Both the position numbers and the translations under genes were made by a program. A stretch of DNA of 38,803 nt, from contig JAQUBZ010000023.1 in assembly GCA_028686425.1 (NCBI GenBank), positions 1 to 38,803 on the forward strand, given 5' to 3'. This DNA is from Bacteroidales bacterium (GTDB taxonomy: Bacteria > Bacteroidota > Bacteroidia > Bacteroidales > UBA932). Each line of letters opens with the position of its first letter. Position 1 is the stretch's first letter. Below, piece by piece: positions 24,901 through 31,710 of this stretch. The notes beneath the pieces are model-generated. The model made no database searches, was not told the DNA's origin, and saw only the letters and a list, made by a program, of their open reading frames with translations.

Positions 24901-25000
24901 CACACTCCGGATACGCCACCCCTTGCGGAACCTCACGATAAGCACTCGCATCAGTCGCATACGCAACCCTATGAATAAAATCAGTAAATAATTGAAACAT
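21926..25000 (-). CDS. FAD-linked and Fe-S oxidoreductase, D-lactate/2-hydroxyacid dehydrogenase type
   Basis: Large fused flavoprotein of 1024 aa. Order seen: FAD-binding PCMH domain about 25-260 (PRAGGTSIAGQVVGSGIVVD, GGMFGNNSCGSHSLVYG); FAD-oxidase C domain about 265-545 (YHAHIGTGELHLRP, SGEHGDGRLRGEF); a ferredoxin-like region with CNGAGDC, a later CP, and CLACKGCRSECP for two 4Fe-4S clusters; and a CCG domain at the end (GHCHQKSLVG, GCCGMAGSFGYEKEHY). This layout matches D-lactate or D-2-hydroxyglutarate dehydrogenases that oxidise a 2-hydroxyacid and feed electrons to the respiratory chain. A metabolic gene in the middle of a polysaccharide cluster is unexpected; the 2-bp gap to the WlbA-like gene suggests co-transcription. 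One speculation is that it removes 2-hydroxyglutarate made when WlbA/WbpB-type dehydrogenases recycle their NADH with 2-ketoglutarate. Confidence 0.87.
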   Translation of the reverse strand: MFQLFTDFIHRVAYATDASAYREVPQGVAYPECEDDIVELVRVAKERGTFLIPRAGGTSIAGQVVGSGIVVDVSKFMNRIVEINPAERYAVVQPGVVLDELNLACREYGLFFSPETSTSNRCCIGGMFGNNSCGSHSLVYGSTRDHVVEARGVLSNGEVVTFKEEREGTSGRSPFVQSIYDQLSGFASDKDTCSLIADNYPDRSLKRRSCGYAIDEVIEGLQDDGKPLEDRTINLCKLLAGSEGTLAFITEIKVSLDPLPPKEQMVVCAHCDTLQKSFRANLVALRHNPAAVELMDSNVLQLSKDNPEQSRNRTFVNGDPAAILIVELRGESREEIDYKADALESDLMKGGDSKELVYRCTRVYGAETAKVWNLRKSALGLLSGMKGDAKPVGVIEDTAVIPQRLPEYMDDFGKMLAKYGLSCVYHAHIGTGELHLRPVLNLKTEHDRLLFRKVAVETALLVKKYRGSLSGEHGDGRLRGEFIPLMYGEKVYQLMRDVKKCWDPDGVFNMGKIVDTAPMDTFLRYDADQQYAVERELEGEKGYKSTTYFNWKAAFDECRIAGATGAKSQLHAMMCSIEQCNGAGDCRKSNLFGGTLCPAYKVSGDELLSTRSRANILREILTHGWDSPAFGKSANGFSSAGGGNNRSIFSSPEIAAMLDSCLACKGCRSECPSNVDMTRIRAEILQHRHDVSGTPFRSYMVARMAEIERLGRSVRPLYNVFAKWDLSSEIIKKIIGFSAEREIPALSRCSMRALVRHENHKKCSAQHGSHVASKGKVYLFADEFTDCQEAELGLTFYRLLVRLGYEVEIPKHVESGRAAISKGCLKLARKFAVKNVTLLQNVISENTPLVGIEPSCILSFRDEYPDLVDPQMREKAKNLALNCLLYDEFLMREVEKGNITASEFKDDIAEVWLHGHCHQKSLVGIEKTADILRLPKGLKINVIPSGCCGMAGSFGYEKEHYGTSLEIGEMVLFPAVRKAVNADDGTTPVFVAAPGTSCRQQISDGTGVHAVHPIEILYKWLKIK

Positions 25001-25021
25001 TGGAGATTAGATAAAACACAA

Positions 25022-26158
25022 TTACTTCACACCAAATCCGCAAAAATCCAAATAATTGTCCTTATTTACCACTGTAAAAGTATGGTTTGGATAGTTTCGT
25101 TTAAAAGTGTCAGTCAACGATGCATGGCGTTTTGTGTTCCACTTAAATTCAAATGCCGACAATACACCATCTTGATCTTCCAAATAATCAACTTCTTGCT
25201 GCTGTGTAGTACGCCAGAAATAACTACTTCCATAAAAGTCTGTTACCTGGTTGCGTTTCAGGCGTTCACTTACAAGAAAATTTTCCCAAAGTGCACCTGC
25301 ATCTGTACGTAGTGCAAGTGGTTTAAAATCGGAAATCAAAGCATTACGAACACCGTTGTCATAAAAATAAAATTTTCTGCTCTTTTTCAATTCATTACGA
25401 ACATTGCGACTGAAAGAGCGCAAGTGAAAAACAACATACGATTTCTCAAGCAAATCAACATAACGCCCAATTGTTATCATACTTATTCCCATCAATTTGG
25501 ATAACTCATTAAACGAACACTCCGAACCTACCTGCAAAGCCAATGCCTGTAATAGTTGTTCTATGATTTCAGGCTTTCTCACATCCTGAAATGCAAAAAT
25601 ATCTTTGTACATATAGCTTGAAACAATGTTATTCAGATATATGCGAGCATCAGAGGGTGAATTTACAACATCGGGATAACAGCCATATATAAGGCGTTGT
25701 TCCAACATTCTTTGTTCTTCCAAAACTGAAGTATGCCCTATCATTTCTATTTCTGAAAATGGAAATAACACATATTCTATTTTCCGACCGGTCAAAGGCT
25801 CATTAATGGAGTTTGATAGATCAAGTGCCGAAGAACCTGTGACTATGACTTGTTTGTCAGGGAAATTATCAATAAGCAATTTGAGTGTAATTCCAATATT
25901 TTCAACGCGTTGCGCCTCGTCTATTACCACAAGTTCGGCATTTGAGACTAAAACTCCTAATTGTGTAGATGTGGGTAATGTTAATTTTTGTCTGACATCA
26001 GGCTCATCGCAATTCAGAAACAGCGATTTCACATCTGTCTGTTTGACAATATGTTTCACCAATGTAGTTTTACCAACTTGACGAGGTCCTACAATTATTA
26101 TGCATTTCCCTTTAAACAATCGATTGTTTATCTTATTTTCAAGAGTTCTATCTATCAT
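25022..26158 (-). CDS. AAA ATPase with DUF4143 domain
   Basis: 378 aa. Seen: P-loop IIVGPRQVGKTTLVKHIV, Walker B LVVIDEAQR, sensor VTGSSALDL, then PFSEIEM, a helical wHTH-like middle, and the C-terminal DUF4143 part with FYFYDNGVRNALI and a nuclease-like VDYLEDQDG...AFEFKW motif. Members are common in Bacteroidota accessory regions and their role is not settled. A weak promoter (TATCTTAG, 26181-26188) precedes the gene. It is one of two full-length members here, and the stub just upstream (26233-26412) is the tail of a third. Confidence 0.86.
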   Translation of the reverse strand: MIDRTLENKINNRLFKGKCIIIVGPRQVGKTTLVKHIVKQTDVKSLFLNCDEPDVRQKLTLPTSTQLGVLVSNAELVVIDEAQRVENIGITLKLLIDNFPDKQVIVTGSSALDLSNSINEPLTGRKIEYVLFPFSEIEMIGHTSVLEEQRMLEQRLIYGCYPDVVNSPSDARIYLNNIVSSYMYKDIFAFQDVRKPEIIEQLLQALALQVGSECSFNELSKLMGISMITIGRYVDLLEKSYVVFHLRSFSRNVRNELKKSRKFYFYDNGVRNALISDFKPLALRTDAGALWENFLVSERLKRNQVTDFYGSSYFWRTTQQQEVDYLEDQDGVLSAFEFKWNTKRHASLTDTFKRNYPNHTFTVVNKDNYLDFCGFGVK

Positions 26159-26180
26159 CTGTCGAAATATTTTAACAACG

Positions 26181-26188
26181 CTAAGATA
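26181..26188 (-). promoter_or_regulatory. Possible -7 box of the AAA/DUF4143 gene
   Basis: The minus strand reads TATCTTAG, one mismatch from TAnnTTTG, 22 bp before the ATG at 26158. The context is very AT-rich. Confidence 0.35.
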
Positions 26189-26232
26189 ATAATTTTTAAT
26201 TACACTATAAAATTATTATAATAATATAGTAA

Positions 26233-26412
26233 TTATACTTCAAAACTTTTCTCTTCGATTTTTTGACGTAGCTTCTTTAGCGAGCAGGCTCCCTCTTCCA
26301 CCGGTCCGTCTCCTCCCAACTTAATCTCGACTGCTCCCCAGCGTCCATCTTCCAAGTGGATTACGGCATCACATTCAAGTCCCGCGTTGTCCCTATAATG
26401 GCGGATCTCTCC
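26233..26412 (-). pseudogene. C-terminal stub of an AAA/DUF4143 ATPase
   Basis: The minus strand, open from after TGA at 26413, encodes EIRHYRDNAGLECDAVIHLE then WGAVEIKLGGDGPVEEGA and stops at TAA 26233-26235. The sequence RDNAGLECDAV and VEIKLGG are the conserved C-terminal motif of DUF4143 ATPases. The ATPase domain and most of the gene are missing. It differs from both intact copies in the window. Confidence 0.75.
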
Positions 26413-26430
26413 TCACATAATTGAGAAATA

Positions 26431-26709
26431 TCATTGGTGCAAATATACACATAATCGAGAAATACACATCAGCCCTGCATTCCTCACTCTCACAAATCCA
26501 TACCCCTTCCCCTTCCAGAACTTCACTTCTTCATCAAACAGCCCAGCCTCCGCCTCTACTATTTCCACCCACTCCGTCTCCGGTCTCAATATCACACAAG
26601 GTCCCTCAAAAAAGAACGCCTCTTTCTGTACCCCACCGGAATCTGTCATCACTATCCGCGAATTTTTCTCAAAATTTATTATCTCCATGAACGAAGCCGG
26701 CTGAATCAT
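26431..26709 (-). pseudogene. C-terminal fragment of a UDP-GlcNAc 2-epimerase (WecB family)
   Basis: Open frame of 92 aa with the WecB-family end motif VMTDSGGVQKEAFFFEGPCV followed by ILRPETEWVEIVEAEAG. A stop lies directly upstream of the Met, and nothing of the N-terminal two thirds is present. After EIVEA the sequence no longer follows the family, so it is also damaged at the 3' side. It belongs to a different WecB subgroup (KEAFFF) from the intact gene at 29504. Confidence 0.75.
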
Positions 26710-26728
26710 TTATTTCCAATGCATCAAT

Positions 26729-26881
26729 TTATTGTTTCATTCCCTCTCCGCGCAAAATCGCACGTACAATCTGTTCCACATTGGTTGCAAGATTCTCCGG
26801 TGCAGTCAACGCATCGCCTCCCCGCGCATAAAGTTTCAATTCATCTCGATTCATAAGAAGTGCGGCATATACGGATTCATT
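26729..26881 (-). pseudogene. Unidentified 3' gene remnant
   Basis: A 50-codon stretch open between TAG (26882-26884) and TAA (26729-26731) reads like real protein (LMNRDELKLYARGGDALTAP, NVEQIVRAILRGEG) but has no start codon in a sensible place and no family I recognise. It lies between two other stubs, which makes it a likely leftover of a lost gene. Confidence 0.4.
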
Positions 26882-26897
26882 CTAATACTTTTATTTT

Positions 26898-27680
26898 TCA
26901 TCTTCTCTTTCCCCAAACTATCATCCTCTTCACCGCATTCTTCCCCCCCTGCACCACCATCTCTCTCGCCCACTTCCACCCAAACTCCTCCCACCTCTGC
27001 GGATGCGTAGTAATCATAATCTTCTCCGGCATCATTCCCTCCTCTACTCCACGTATCACATCAGAAGTCGTCCGAAACACCAGCCCCGCCTTATTCCACT
27101 CCTCCTGATACCCCGGTATCTTATCCCTAACACTAACCTTGTATCCATCCCATCTTCTCCCCGTATCCGTCAAATAAAACACCTCCCCGAAATTCACATC
27201 CAAATAAGGCTCCCCGACAATCCCCGACTTACGATAATCGTACTTCTTCCAAATATCCTTGCTATCGTATGGAGAACGAGGGCTCCCATGCATACAAATA
27301 GTCTTCACAGGCACTATCTGTCTCAACTTCTCCAGATTAGCACAGAAATCCGCATAAGCAGCATCCACATCACCTCCGCAAGTGGTCAATGACTCGTAAT
27401 GATAGCCCACTTCATGCCCCATTCCCGCTATCTCCCTAATCACCACCTCATTCCAACTCTCCGGCACTGCCCTGAAATAATATGTTGAACAGACCCCTTC
27501 CTCCGCTTCTATACGCGCTATGCGCAAAGAATTAAAAGGCAGCTTGTCCACATCATGCCTCAGTACCACACATTTCCAATCCTGCCCTTCGGACAAAAAC
27601 TCATCAAAAGTCAAAAAAGCATATCTGGCCTCCTTCAAGGCGCAAATCAGTGATTTATAAGCTTTTAAAGTAAAATCCAT
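26898..27680 (-). CDS. Polysaccharide deacetylase-like protein
   Basis: 260 aa, NodB-like fold by motif. Seen: VVLRHDVDKLP (metal-binding Asp/His region), YYFRAVPESWN, the second motif GHEVGYHYE, and ICMHGSPRSPYDSKD, then TTHPQRW near the end. Such proteins are frequent in Bacteroidota capsule loci and are expected to remove acetyl groups from carbohydrate; the substrate is unknown. There is no signal peptide, so it would act in the cytoplasm. A G7 tract (26943-26949) lies 16 codons before the stop and is in frame. Confidence 0.78.
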   Translation of the reverse strand: MDFTLKAYKSLICALKEARYAFLTFDEFLSEGQDWKCVVLRHDVDKLPFNSLRIARIEAEEGVCSTYYFRAVPESWNEVVIREIAGMGHEVGYHYESLTTCGGDVDAAYADFCANLEKLRQIVPVKTICMHGSPRSPYDSKDIWKKYDYRKSGIVGEPYLDVNFGEVFYLTDTGRRWDGYKVSVRDKIPGYQEEWNKAGLVFRTTSDVIRGVEEGMMPEKIMITTHPQRWEEFGWKWAREMVVQGGKNAVKRMIVWGKRR

Positions 27681-27696
27681 AGTATAAATACTTCAC

Positions 27697-29040
27697 TCAC
27701 TTGAGCATGGATGACTCATCAAGGGAAACATCCAACAACTCCCTCAACCTGTCGGCCAGATAGAGCGGAAGGTTCCACAAGTCATTATCACGTCGGATAT
27801 TCTTAGTAGAAAACCGCACCGCCACCTCCGGGCTGTACGTCTTACGGTAGAGCGCAAGGCTCTTGGCCTTCACATTATCTCCGGCTTTCACCTCCACAGG
27901 GATAATACTGCTGCCATGTTGCAACAAGAACTCCACCTCCGCCGTATTGCCCGATGTCCAAAAACAAGGCACCGTCCCCCACTGCCGGACCAACGACTGG
28001 AGCACATAATTTTCGCTCAGCACCCCTTTGAACTCCGTCAGCAGTCTGTTTCCTCTAATGGAATCCGTAGCATCCAACCTAAACTTACTCCTCAGCAGCC
28101 CCACATCGGCCAGATACAACTTAAACGCCCCACTCTTCTGATAAGCCGACAACGGCAAACGAGGCGTTTCCACCGCATTCAACCGATGGACAATGCCCGA
28201 GAGACAAAGCCACTCGACAGCCCCCTCATATTCCCTGGCACGAGCCCCCGTCTGGATATCCCCATAGCGGAACTTACGGTTTTCACGAGCAAGTTGGTCC
28301 TGAATGGTATTCCACACCTGAAAGACCCGTGGAATATCCTTATGGTCTATATGCTTAGAAAAATCCAGCGAGTAAGACAACATCACCCCTCTAAGCACCT
28401 CATCGGTAACGGTCCAGTCCATCGTCTCCCCCCATCTACTCACCGCCTCCGGCATACCGCCCAAAGCCAAATGAACCCGATAAGCATCCAACAGTTGAGA
28501 GTGAATAAGCTCAGGAACCGGATTCTGCAAGTCCACCCCCATCAAAGGAGCCGACAAGTGAGGATACAGCGCTGTCACAAACTCCAAAAAAGACACTGGG
28601 TACATCGTCATAAAATCCACCTTTCCCACCGGAAACGAAGCCTCCGAGCGGTTCAGCGCCACCCCCAACAGCGATCCGGCACATACGACGGGCACCTCAG
28701 GGCAGTCCTCACAGAAATACTTAAGGCTATTAAGCGCCTCATTACATTCCTGAATCTCATCCAGTACAATCAGCGTTTTTCCCGGCACCACCTTCTGTCC
28801 AAAGGACATCTCCAACTGTTTTATCAAGCGAGCCGGATCCTTTGTTCTAACAAAATCCGCCTTCAGCTCCGGGTGCGTGTCAAAATTTACGTACAGACAA
28901 TGGTCAAAGCATTCGGTACCAAACTGTTTCAGCACCCACGACTTACCCACCTGTCGCGCCCCCTGCAGCACCAAGGGCTTGCGGAACCTACTGTCCCTCC
29001 ACCTTTCCAAATCAGTCAAAATGCTTCTTTGTATCTCCAT
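27697..29040 (-). CDS. AAA ATPase with DUF4143 domain (second copy)
   Basis: 447 aa. Seen: P-loop LVLQGARQVGKSWVLKQFG, Walker B TLIVLDEIQECNEAL, sensor VVCAGSLLGVALN, FPVGKVDFMTMYPVSFLEF, helical middle, and C-terminal DUF4143 with LYLADVGLLRSKF and FWTSGNTAEVEFLLQHG then PVEVKAG (restriction-endonuclease-like pattern E..VK). The in-frame codon at 29067 lies upstream of a TATCTTTG -7 box, so the start is the ATG at 29040 (MEIQRSILTDLERW). It is only distantly like the copy at 25022. The biological role of the family is open. Confidence 0.87.
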   Translation of the reverse strand: MEIQRSILTDLERWRDSRFRKPLVLQGARQVGKSWVLKQFGTECFDHCLYVNFDTHPELKADFVRTKDPARLIKQLEMSFGQKVVPGKTLIVLDEIQECNEALNSLKYFCEDCPEVPVVCAGSLLGVALNRSEASFPVGKVDFMTMYPVSFLEFVTALYPHLSAPLMGVDLQNPVPELIHSQLLDAYRVHLALGGMPEAVSRWGETMDWTVTDEVLRGVMLSYSLDFSKHIDHKDIPRVFQVWNTIQDQLARENRKFRYGDIQTGARAREYEGAVEWLCLSGIVHRLNAVETPRLPLSAYQKSGAFKLYLADVGLLRSKFRLDATDSIRGNRLLTEFKGVLSENYVLQSLVRQWGTVPCFWTSGNTAEVEFLLQHGSSIIPVEVKAGDNVKAKSLALYRKTYSPEVAVRFSTKNIRRDNDLWNLPLYLADRLRELLDVSLDESSMLK

Positions 29041-29056
29041 TGCTATTATTTTTCGG

Positions 29057-29064
29057 CAAAGATA
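29057..29064 (-). promoter_or_regulatory. -7 box of the second AAA/DUF4143 gene
   Basis: The minus strand reads TATCTTTG, 16 bp before the ATG at 29040. It excludes the longer start at 29067. Confidence 0.62.
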
Positions 29065-29120
29065 CACATTATTCCTATGAATTATGTGATTATTTGTATT
29101 TATTTTATATTAATCTCACT

Positions 29121-29207
29121 CTACATGGCTCCAAAGTCTTTTCCCTTTGCAGACAGAGAAAGATCAATCTGCTTAATGGTAGTATTTGAACCGTGATAAA
29201 GTATCAT
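29121..29207 (-). pseudogene. DUF3990 gene, N-terminal 28 codons only
   Basis: From ATG at 29207 the minus strand encodes MILYHGSNTTIKQIDLSLS and KGKDFG and ends at TAG 29121-29123. This is the DUF3990 N-terminus cut just after the conserved DFG, where GKGFY should follow. The remaining about 130 codons are absent; the AAA/DUF4143 promoter region follows directly. It lies 1 bp after the intact DUF3791 gene. Confidence 0.8.
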
Positions 29208-29208
29208 G

Positions 29209-29427
29209 CTAAAGTCCCCCATTGTTAGAGCATATCTTGACAACATCAGAAACCGAATCTTCAATAGAGAACGTATGTTCTACATCATAGAAGTCATAAA
29301 GATACGATATTCCTCCATGTTGTTTCAAATATACATAGGCATCACTATTTGCCAATCCAAAACGAATAGCAAACGCCCCAATACAGCAGATAAGATATTC
29401 CAATATATTTCGTTCTAATGCACTCAT
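29209..29427 (-). CDS. DUF3791 protein (second copy)
   Basis: About 72 aa with the DUF3791 pattern: NILEYLICCIGAFAIRFGL, AYVYLKQHGGISYLYDFYDV, EHTFSIEDSV and a C-terminal NNGG. A TATCTTTG -7 box at 29446-29453 overlaps the longer possible start at 29448, so translation should begin at ATG 29427 (MSALERN). It is intact, while the DUF3990 gene behind it is truncated, as in the cassette at 19083-19751. It is diverged from that copy, so the two decays were probably independent. Confidence 0.8.
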   Translation of the reverse strand: MSALERNILEYLICCIGAFAIRFGLANSDAYVYLKQHGGISYLYDFYDVEHTFSIEDSVSDVVKICSNNGGL

Positions 29428-29445
29428 ATCTTCTTTGTTACCAAG

Positions 29446-29453
29446 CAAAGATA
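29446..29453 (-). promoter_or_regulatory. -7 box of the second DUF3791 gene
   Basis: The minus strand reads TATCTTTG about 19 bp before ATG 29427. It makes the non-ATG start at 29448 untenable. Confidence 0.62.
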
Positions 29454-29503
29454 ACTATTATCAAAGAATAATCAAATTTCACACTTTTATTGTGCTTTTA
29501 GAG

Positions 29504-30673
29504 CTATTTCATTTCCGTCACATTCTTTCCAGTTGTCGCAAAATTTGCGACAACTGGAACACCTCCCTCCAATAAAGCAACCATCCTGTTTGCCGTCTTT
29601 CCATCCCAAAACTTAGGCACAACACCTCGTTTTCCCTTCCCCGCCAGAACCAAGCAGACCTCATCATAGATCTCCTCCACTTTTATCAGCTTATTACTTC
29701 CTTCCCAAATCGTCACCGGTCTTTCCGTATTCGGTCTCACTGTCAGACAAGGTATATTCAGATAAGTAGTCTCCTCCTGAATTCCTCCCGAATCAGTCAG
29801 CGCAAATTTCGAATGTTGTACCAAATTCATAAACTGCAGATACCCAAGTGGTTCTATCAAAAAAAGATTAGGGTATTTCTCAATCTCTTCAAGCAGCCCG
29901 AAATTCTGTATATTCTTAAACGTTCTCGGATGAATCGGGAACACCAGCGGCACTCTCTCCGACACTTTGCCCCAAATCCCTATCAGCCGCCCTAAAGCCT
30001 CCGGAGTATCGACATTACTCGGCCTATGAAACGTCATCACCCCATACTCTCCATCCATAAAATCACGCCCGAACAGAATCTCCCTCTCTTCATGTAGCAA
30101 TCTAAACCTCAACTCCGTAGCAGATGCCCTTTCCCTATTGACCACCAGCGAATCTATCATAAGATTCCCCAGCATATATATATTTTCAGAAGGAACTCCT
30201 TCTTGCATCAGATTCTCGTCAGCATCTTTACTTGTAGTGATGAAAATATCACTAATTGAATCCGTCACCAATCTGTTTATCTCCTCAGGCATAGACCTGT
30301 CCCTGCTCCTCAACCCGGCTTCATAGTGGATGGTTTTAATCCCCATTTTTGCCGCAACTAACGTACAAGCAGCTGTACTTGTCACATCCCCTACCACCAA
30401 TACCGCATCCGGAGACTCATCGATGCAGACTTTTTCAAATCTCTCCATAATCCTTGCCGTCTGCACCGCCTGCGAGGCCGACCCCACCTCCAAATTATAA
30501 TCCGGCTTAGGAATCCTCAAATCTTCAAAAAACTGCTCACTCATCTTAATATCATAGTGCTGCCCTGTATGCACCAGCATAGGATGAATCTTCGTATTAC
30601 CCTCCAATGCATGCATAATCGGAGCTATTTTCATAAAATTAGGCCGAGCACCGGCCACTAGAATCAATTTCAT
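29504..30673 (-). CDS. Non-hydrolysing UDP-N-acetylglucosamine 2-epimerase (WecB family)
   Basis: 389 aa cytoplasmic epimerase turning a UDP-GlcNAc-type nucleotide sugar into its ManNAc-type C2 epimer, a precursor for the surface polysaccharide. Seen: N-terminal AGARPNFMKIAPIM, HTGQHYD, VVGDVTSTAA, the catalytic stretch IHYEAGLRSRDRSMPEEINR, FHRPSNVDTP, PIHPRT and TDSGGIQEETTYLNIPCLTV followed by RPNTERPVT. With a WlbA-like dehydrogenase in the same locus it could act on the UDP-2,3-diacetamido-glucuronate of a WbpI-like route, but the sequence alone does not fix this. Its ATG overlaps the stop of the DUF354 gene. Part of its 5' end is duplicated at 33741-33806. Confidence 0.9.
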   Translation of the reverse strand: MKLILVAGARPNFMKIAPIMHALEGNTKIHPMLVHTGQHYDIKMSEQFFEDLRIPKPDYNLEVGSASQAVQTARIMERFEKVCIDESPDAVLVVGDVTSTAACTLVAAKMGIKTIHYEAGLRSRDRSMPEEINRLVTDSISDIFITTSKDADENLMQEGVPSENIYMLGNLMIDSLVVNRERASATELRFRLLHEEREILFGRDFMDGEYGVMTFHRPSNVDTPEALGRLIGIWGKVSERVPLVFPIHPRTFKNIQNFGLLEEIEKYPNLFLIEPLGYLQFMNLVQHSKFALTDSGGIQEETTYLNIPCLTVRPNTERPVTIWEGSNKLIKVEEIYDEVCLVLAGKGKRGVVPKFWDGKTANRMVALLEGGVPVVANFATTGKNVTEMK

Positions 30674-31689
30674 TTTTTACTGAGGTAATTGTTTATAACT
30701 TCGTCTAACTTGGTAAATACTTCCATCTGCACACTCTTGCACCTATTCATATCCTCTTCCTTTCTTGAAGCTGTTTTCAAAAAGCCTGATATTTCATCAA
30801 CATCTCTTGAAAAAGCCATCTTGCCCTTTGCAATTAAAGACTGATCCACCGTCAACAACTCTTTCCCCGCATAAAAAGAAATAGCCGGCACACCCAAACA
30901 TGCAGCTTCGCGAGCCATTGTACCAGCACCTGTTAACACAGCATCAGCGTAGTAACAAGCATCCAGCCCGTTCACCGCCTCGTGCGGCACATAGATATTG
31001 GGAGAGTCCTTAGCATACTCCCTGTCACTCTCATACCGAGGCAGAAATAGAATATTTAGATTCATCTCTGTGAGGCGTTTAAGTAGTTCCGGCACGATAG
31101 AGATGCCGCCACCTACGTAACTTGCCTTTACATTTTCCGGACGTACTACCACATAATGTTCAAAAGGTAACGCTTCCTTAAAAGAAGGATTCGGAACATA
31201 ATCAGCAAGATAGATATCTTCTTTATACCCATCATACTGATATAGCTTTCTATCTTTGAAAAACTGCTTATGGAGGTCATCGACAGAAATAGCCTTTGGC
31301 CAAAAAGCAAAATCAGAAAAAGGAGAATAAGTCCAGTTTGGAGATTTCTCATTATCATCAAATGTAATGGATAGTTTTCTTCTTAACTGAGTCACCATCC
31401 CGGCAGCATCACCCCCGACTGAGATTTTAATATCAAAGTATGGAATAGTACGCTGAAGCACAGAAACACGCTCAAGTGACCCTATTGCCTTCTTTAATTT
31501 ATTACCTCCCTTATGACTTCCCACCATCAAATAAGGTCTATTAATCTTCTTTTCAAACAGATTCTTAGTTTCCGCAAAATCTCTAATAGAGAAAATCATG
31601 TCGAAATCCTTTTCATATCTTTCGATAAACGGAAGAAAAAAGTTAACGTGCGGAACGTTTGTAATGTCAAACCAGATAGTCTTCTTCAT
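30670..31689 (-). CDS. DUF354 family protein, probable glycosyltransferase-like
   Basis: 339 aa with the DUF354 layout: IWFDITNVPHVNFFLPFIER at the start, SVGGDAAGM, ITFDDNEKSPNW, VRPENVKASYVGGG, and the C-terminal GAGTMAREAACLGVPAISFY, the GT-B-like nucleotide-binding loop. DUF354 proteins occur in archaeal and bacterial polysaccharide loci and are thought to be GT-B enzymes, but no activity is established to my knowledge. Coupled by ATGA to the epimerase gene. Confidence 0.82.
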   Translation of the reverse strand: MKKTIWFDITNVPHVNFFLPFIERYEKDFDMIFSIRDFAETKNLFEKKINRPYLMVGSHKGGNKLKKAIGSLERVSVLQRTIPYFDIKISVGGDAAGMVTQLRRKLSITFDDNEKSPNWTYSPFSDFAFWPKAISVDDLHKQFFKDRKLYQYDGYKEDIYLADYVPNPSFKEALPFEHYVVVRPENVKASYVGGGISIVPELLKRLTEMNLNILFLPRYESDREYAKDSPNIYVPHEAVNGLDACYYADAVLTGAGTMAREAACLGVPAISFYAGKELLTVDQSLIAKGKMAFSRDVDEISGFLKTASRKEEDMNRCKSVQMEVFTKLDEVINNYLSKK

Positions 31690-31710
31690 TTTTATTAGTT
31701 AAAAACCAAA

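Noticed and set aside
26943-26949. G7 tract in the deacetylase gene as another phase-variable site
   Set aside because: It lies 16 codons before the stop, so slippage would change only the tail, and runs of 6-7 G occur several times by chance in this sequence.
27916-29196. A 426-codon open frame on the plus strand
   Set aside because: It is antisense to the AAA/DUF4143 gene, whose motifs are clear. The plus-strand product is rich in His, Arg and Gln with no domain pattern, as expected of a reverse-complement shadow.
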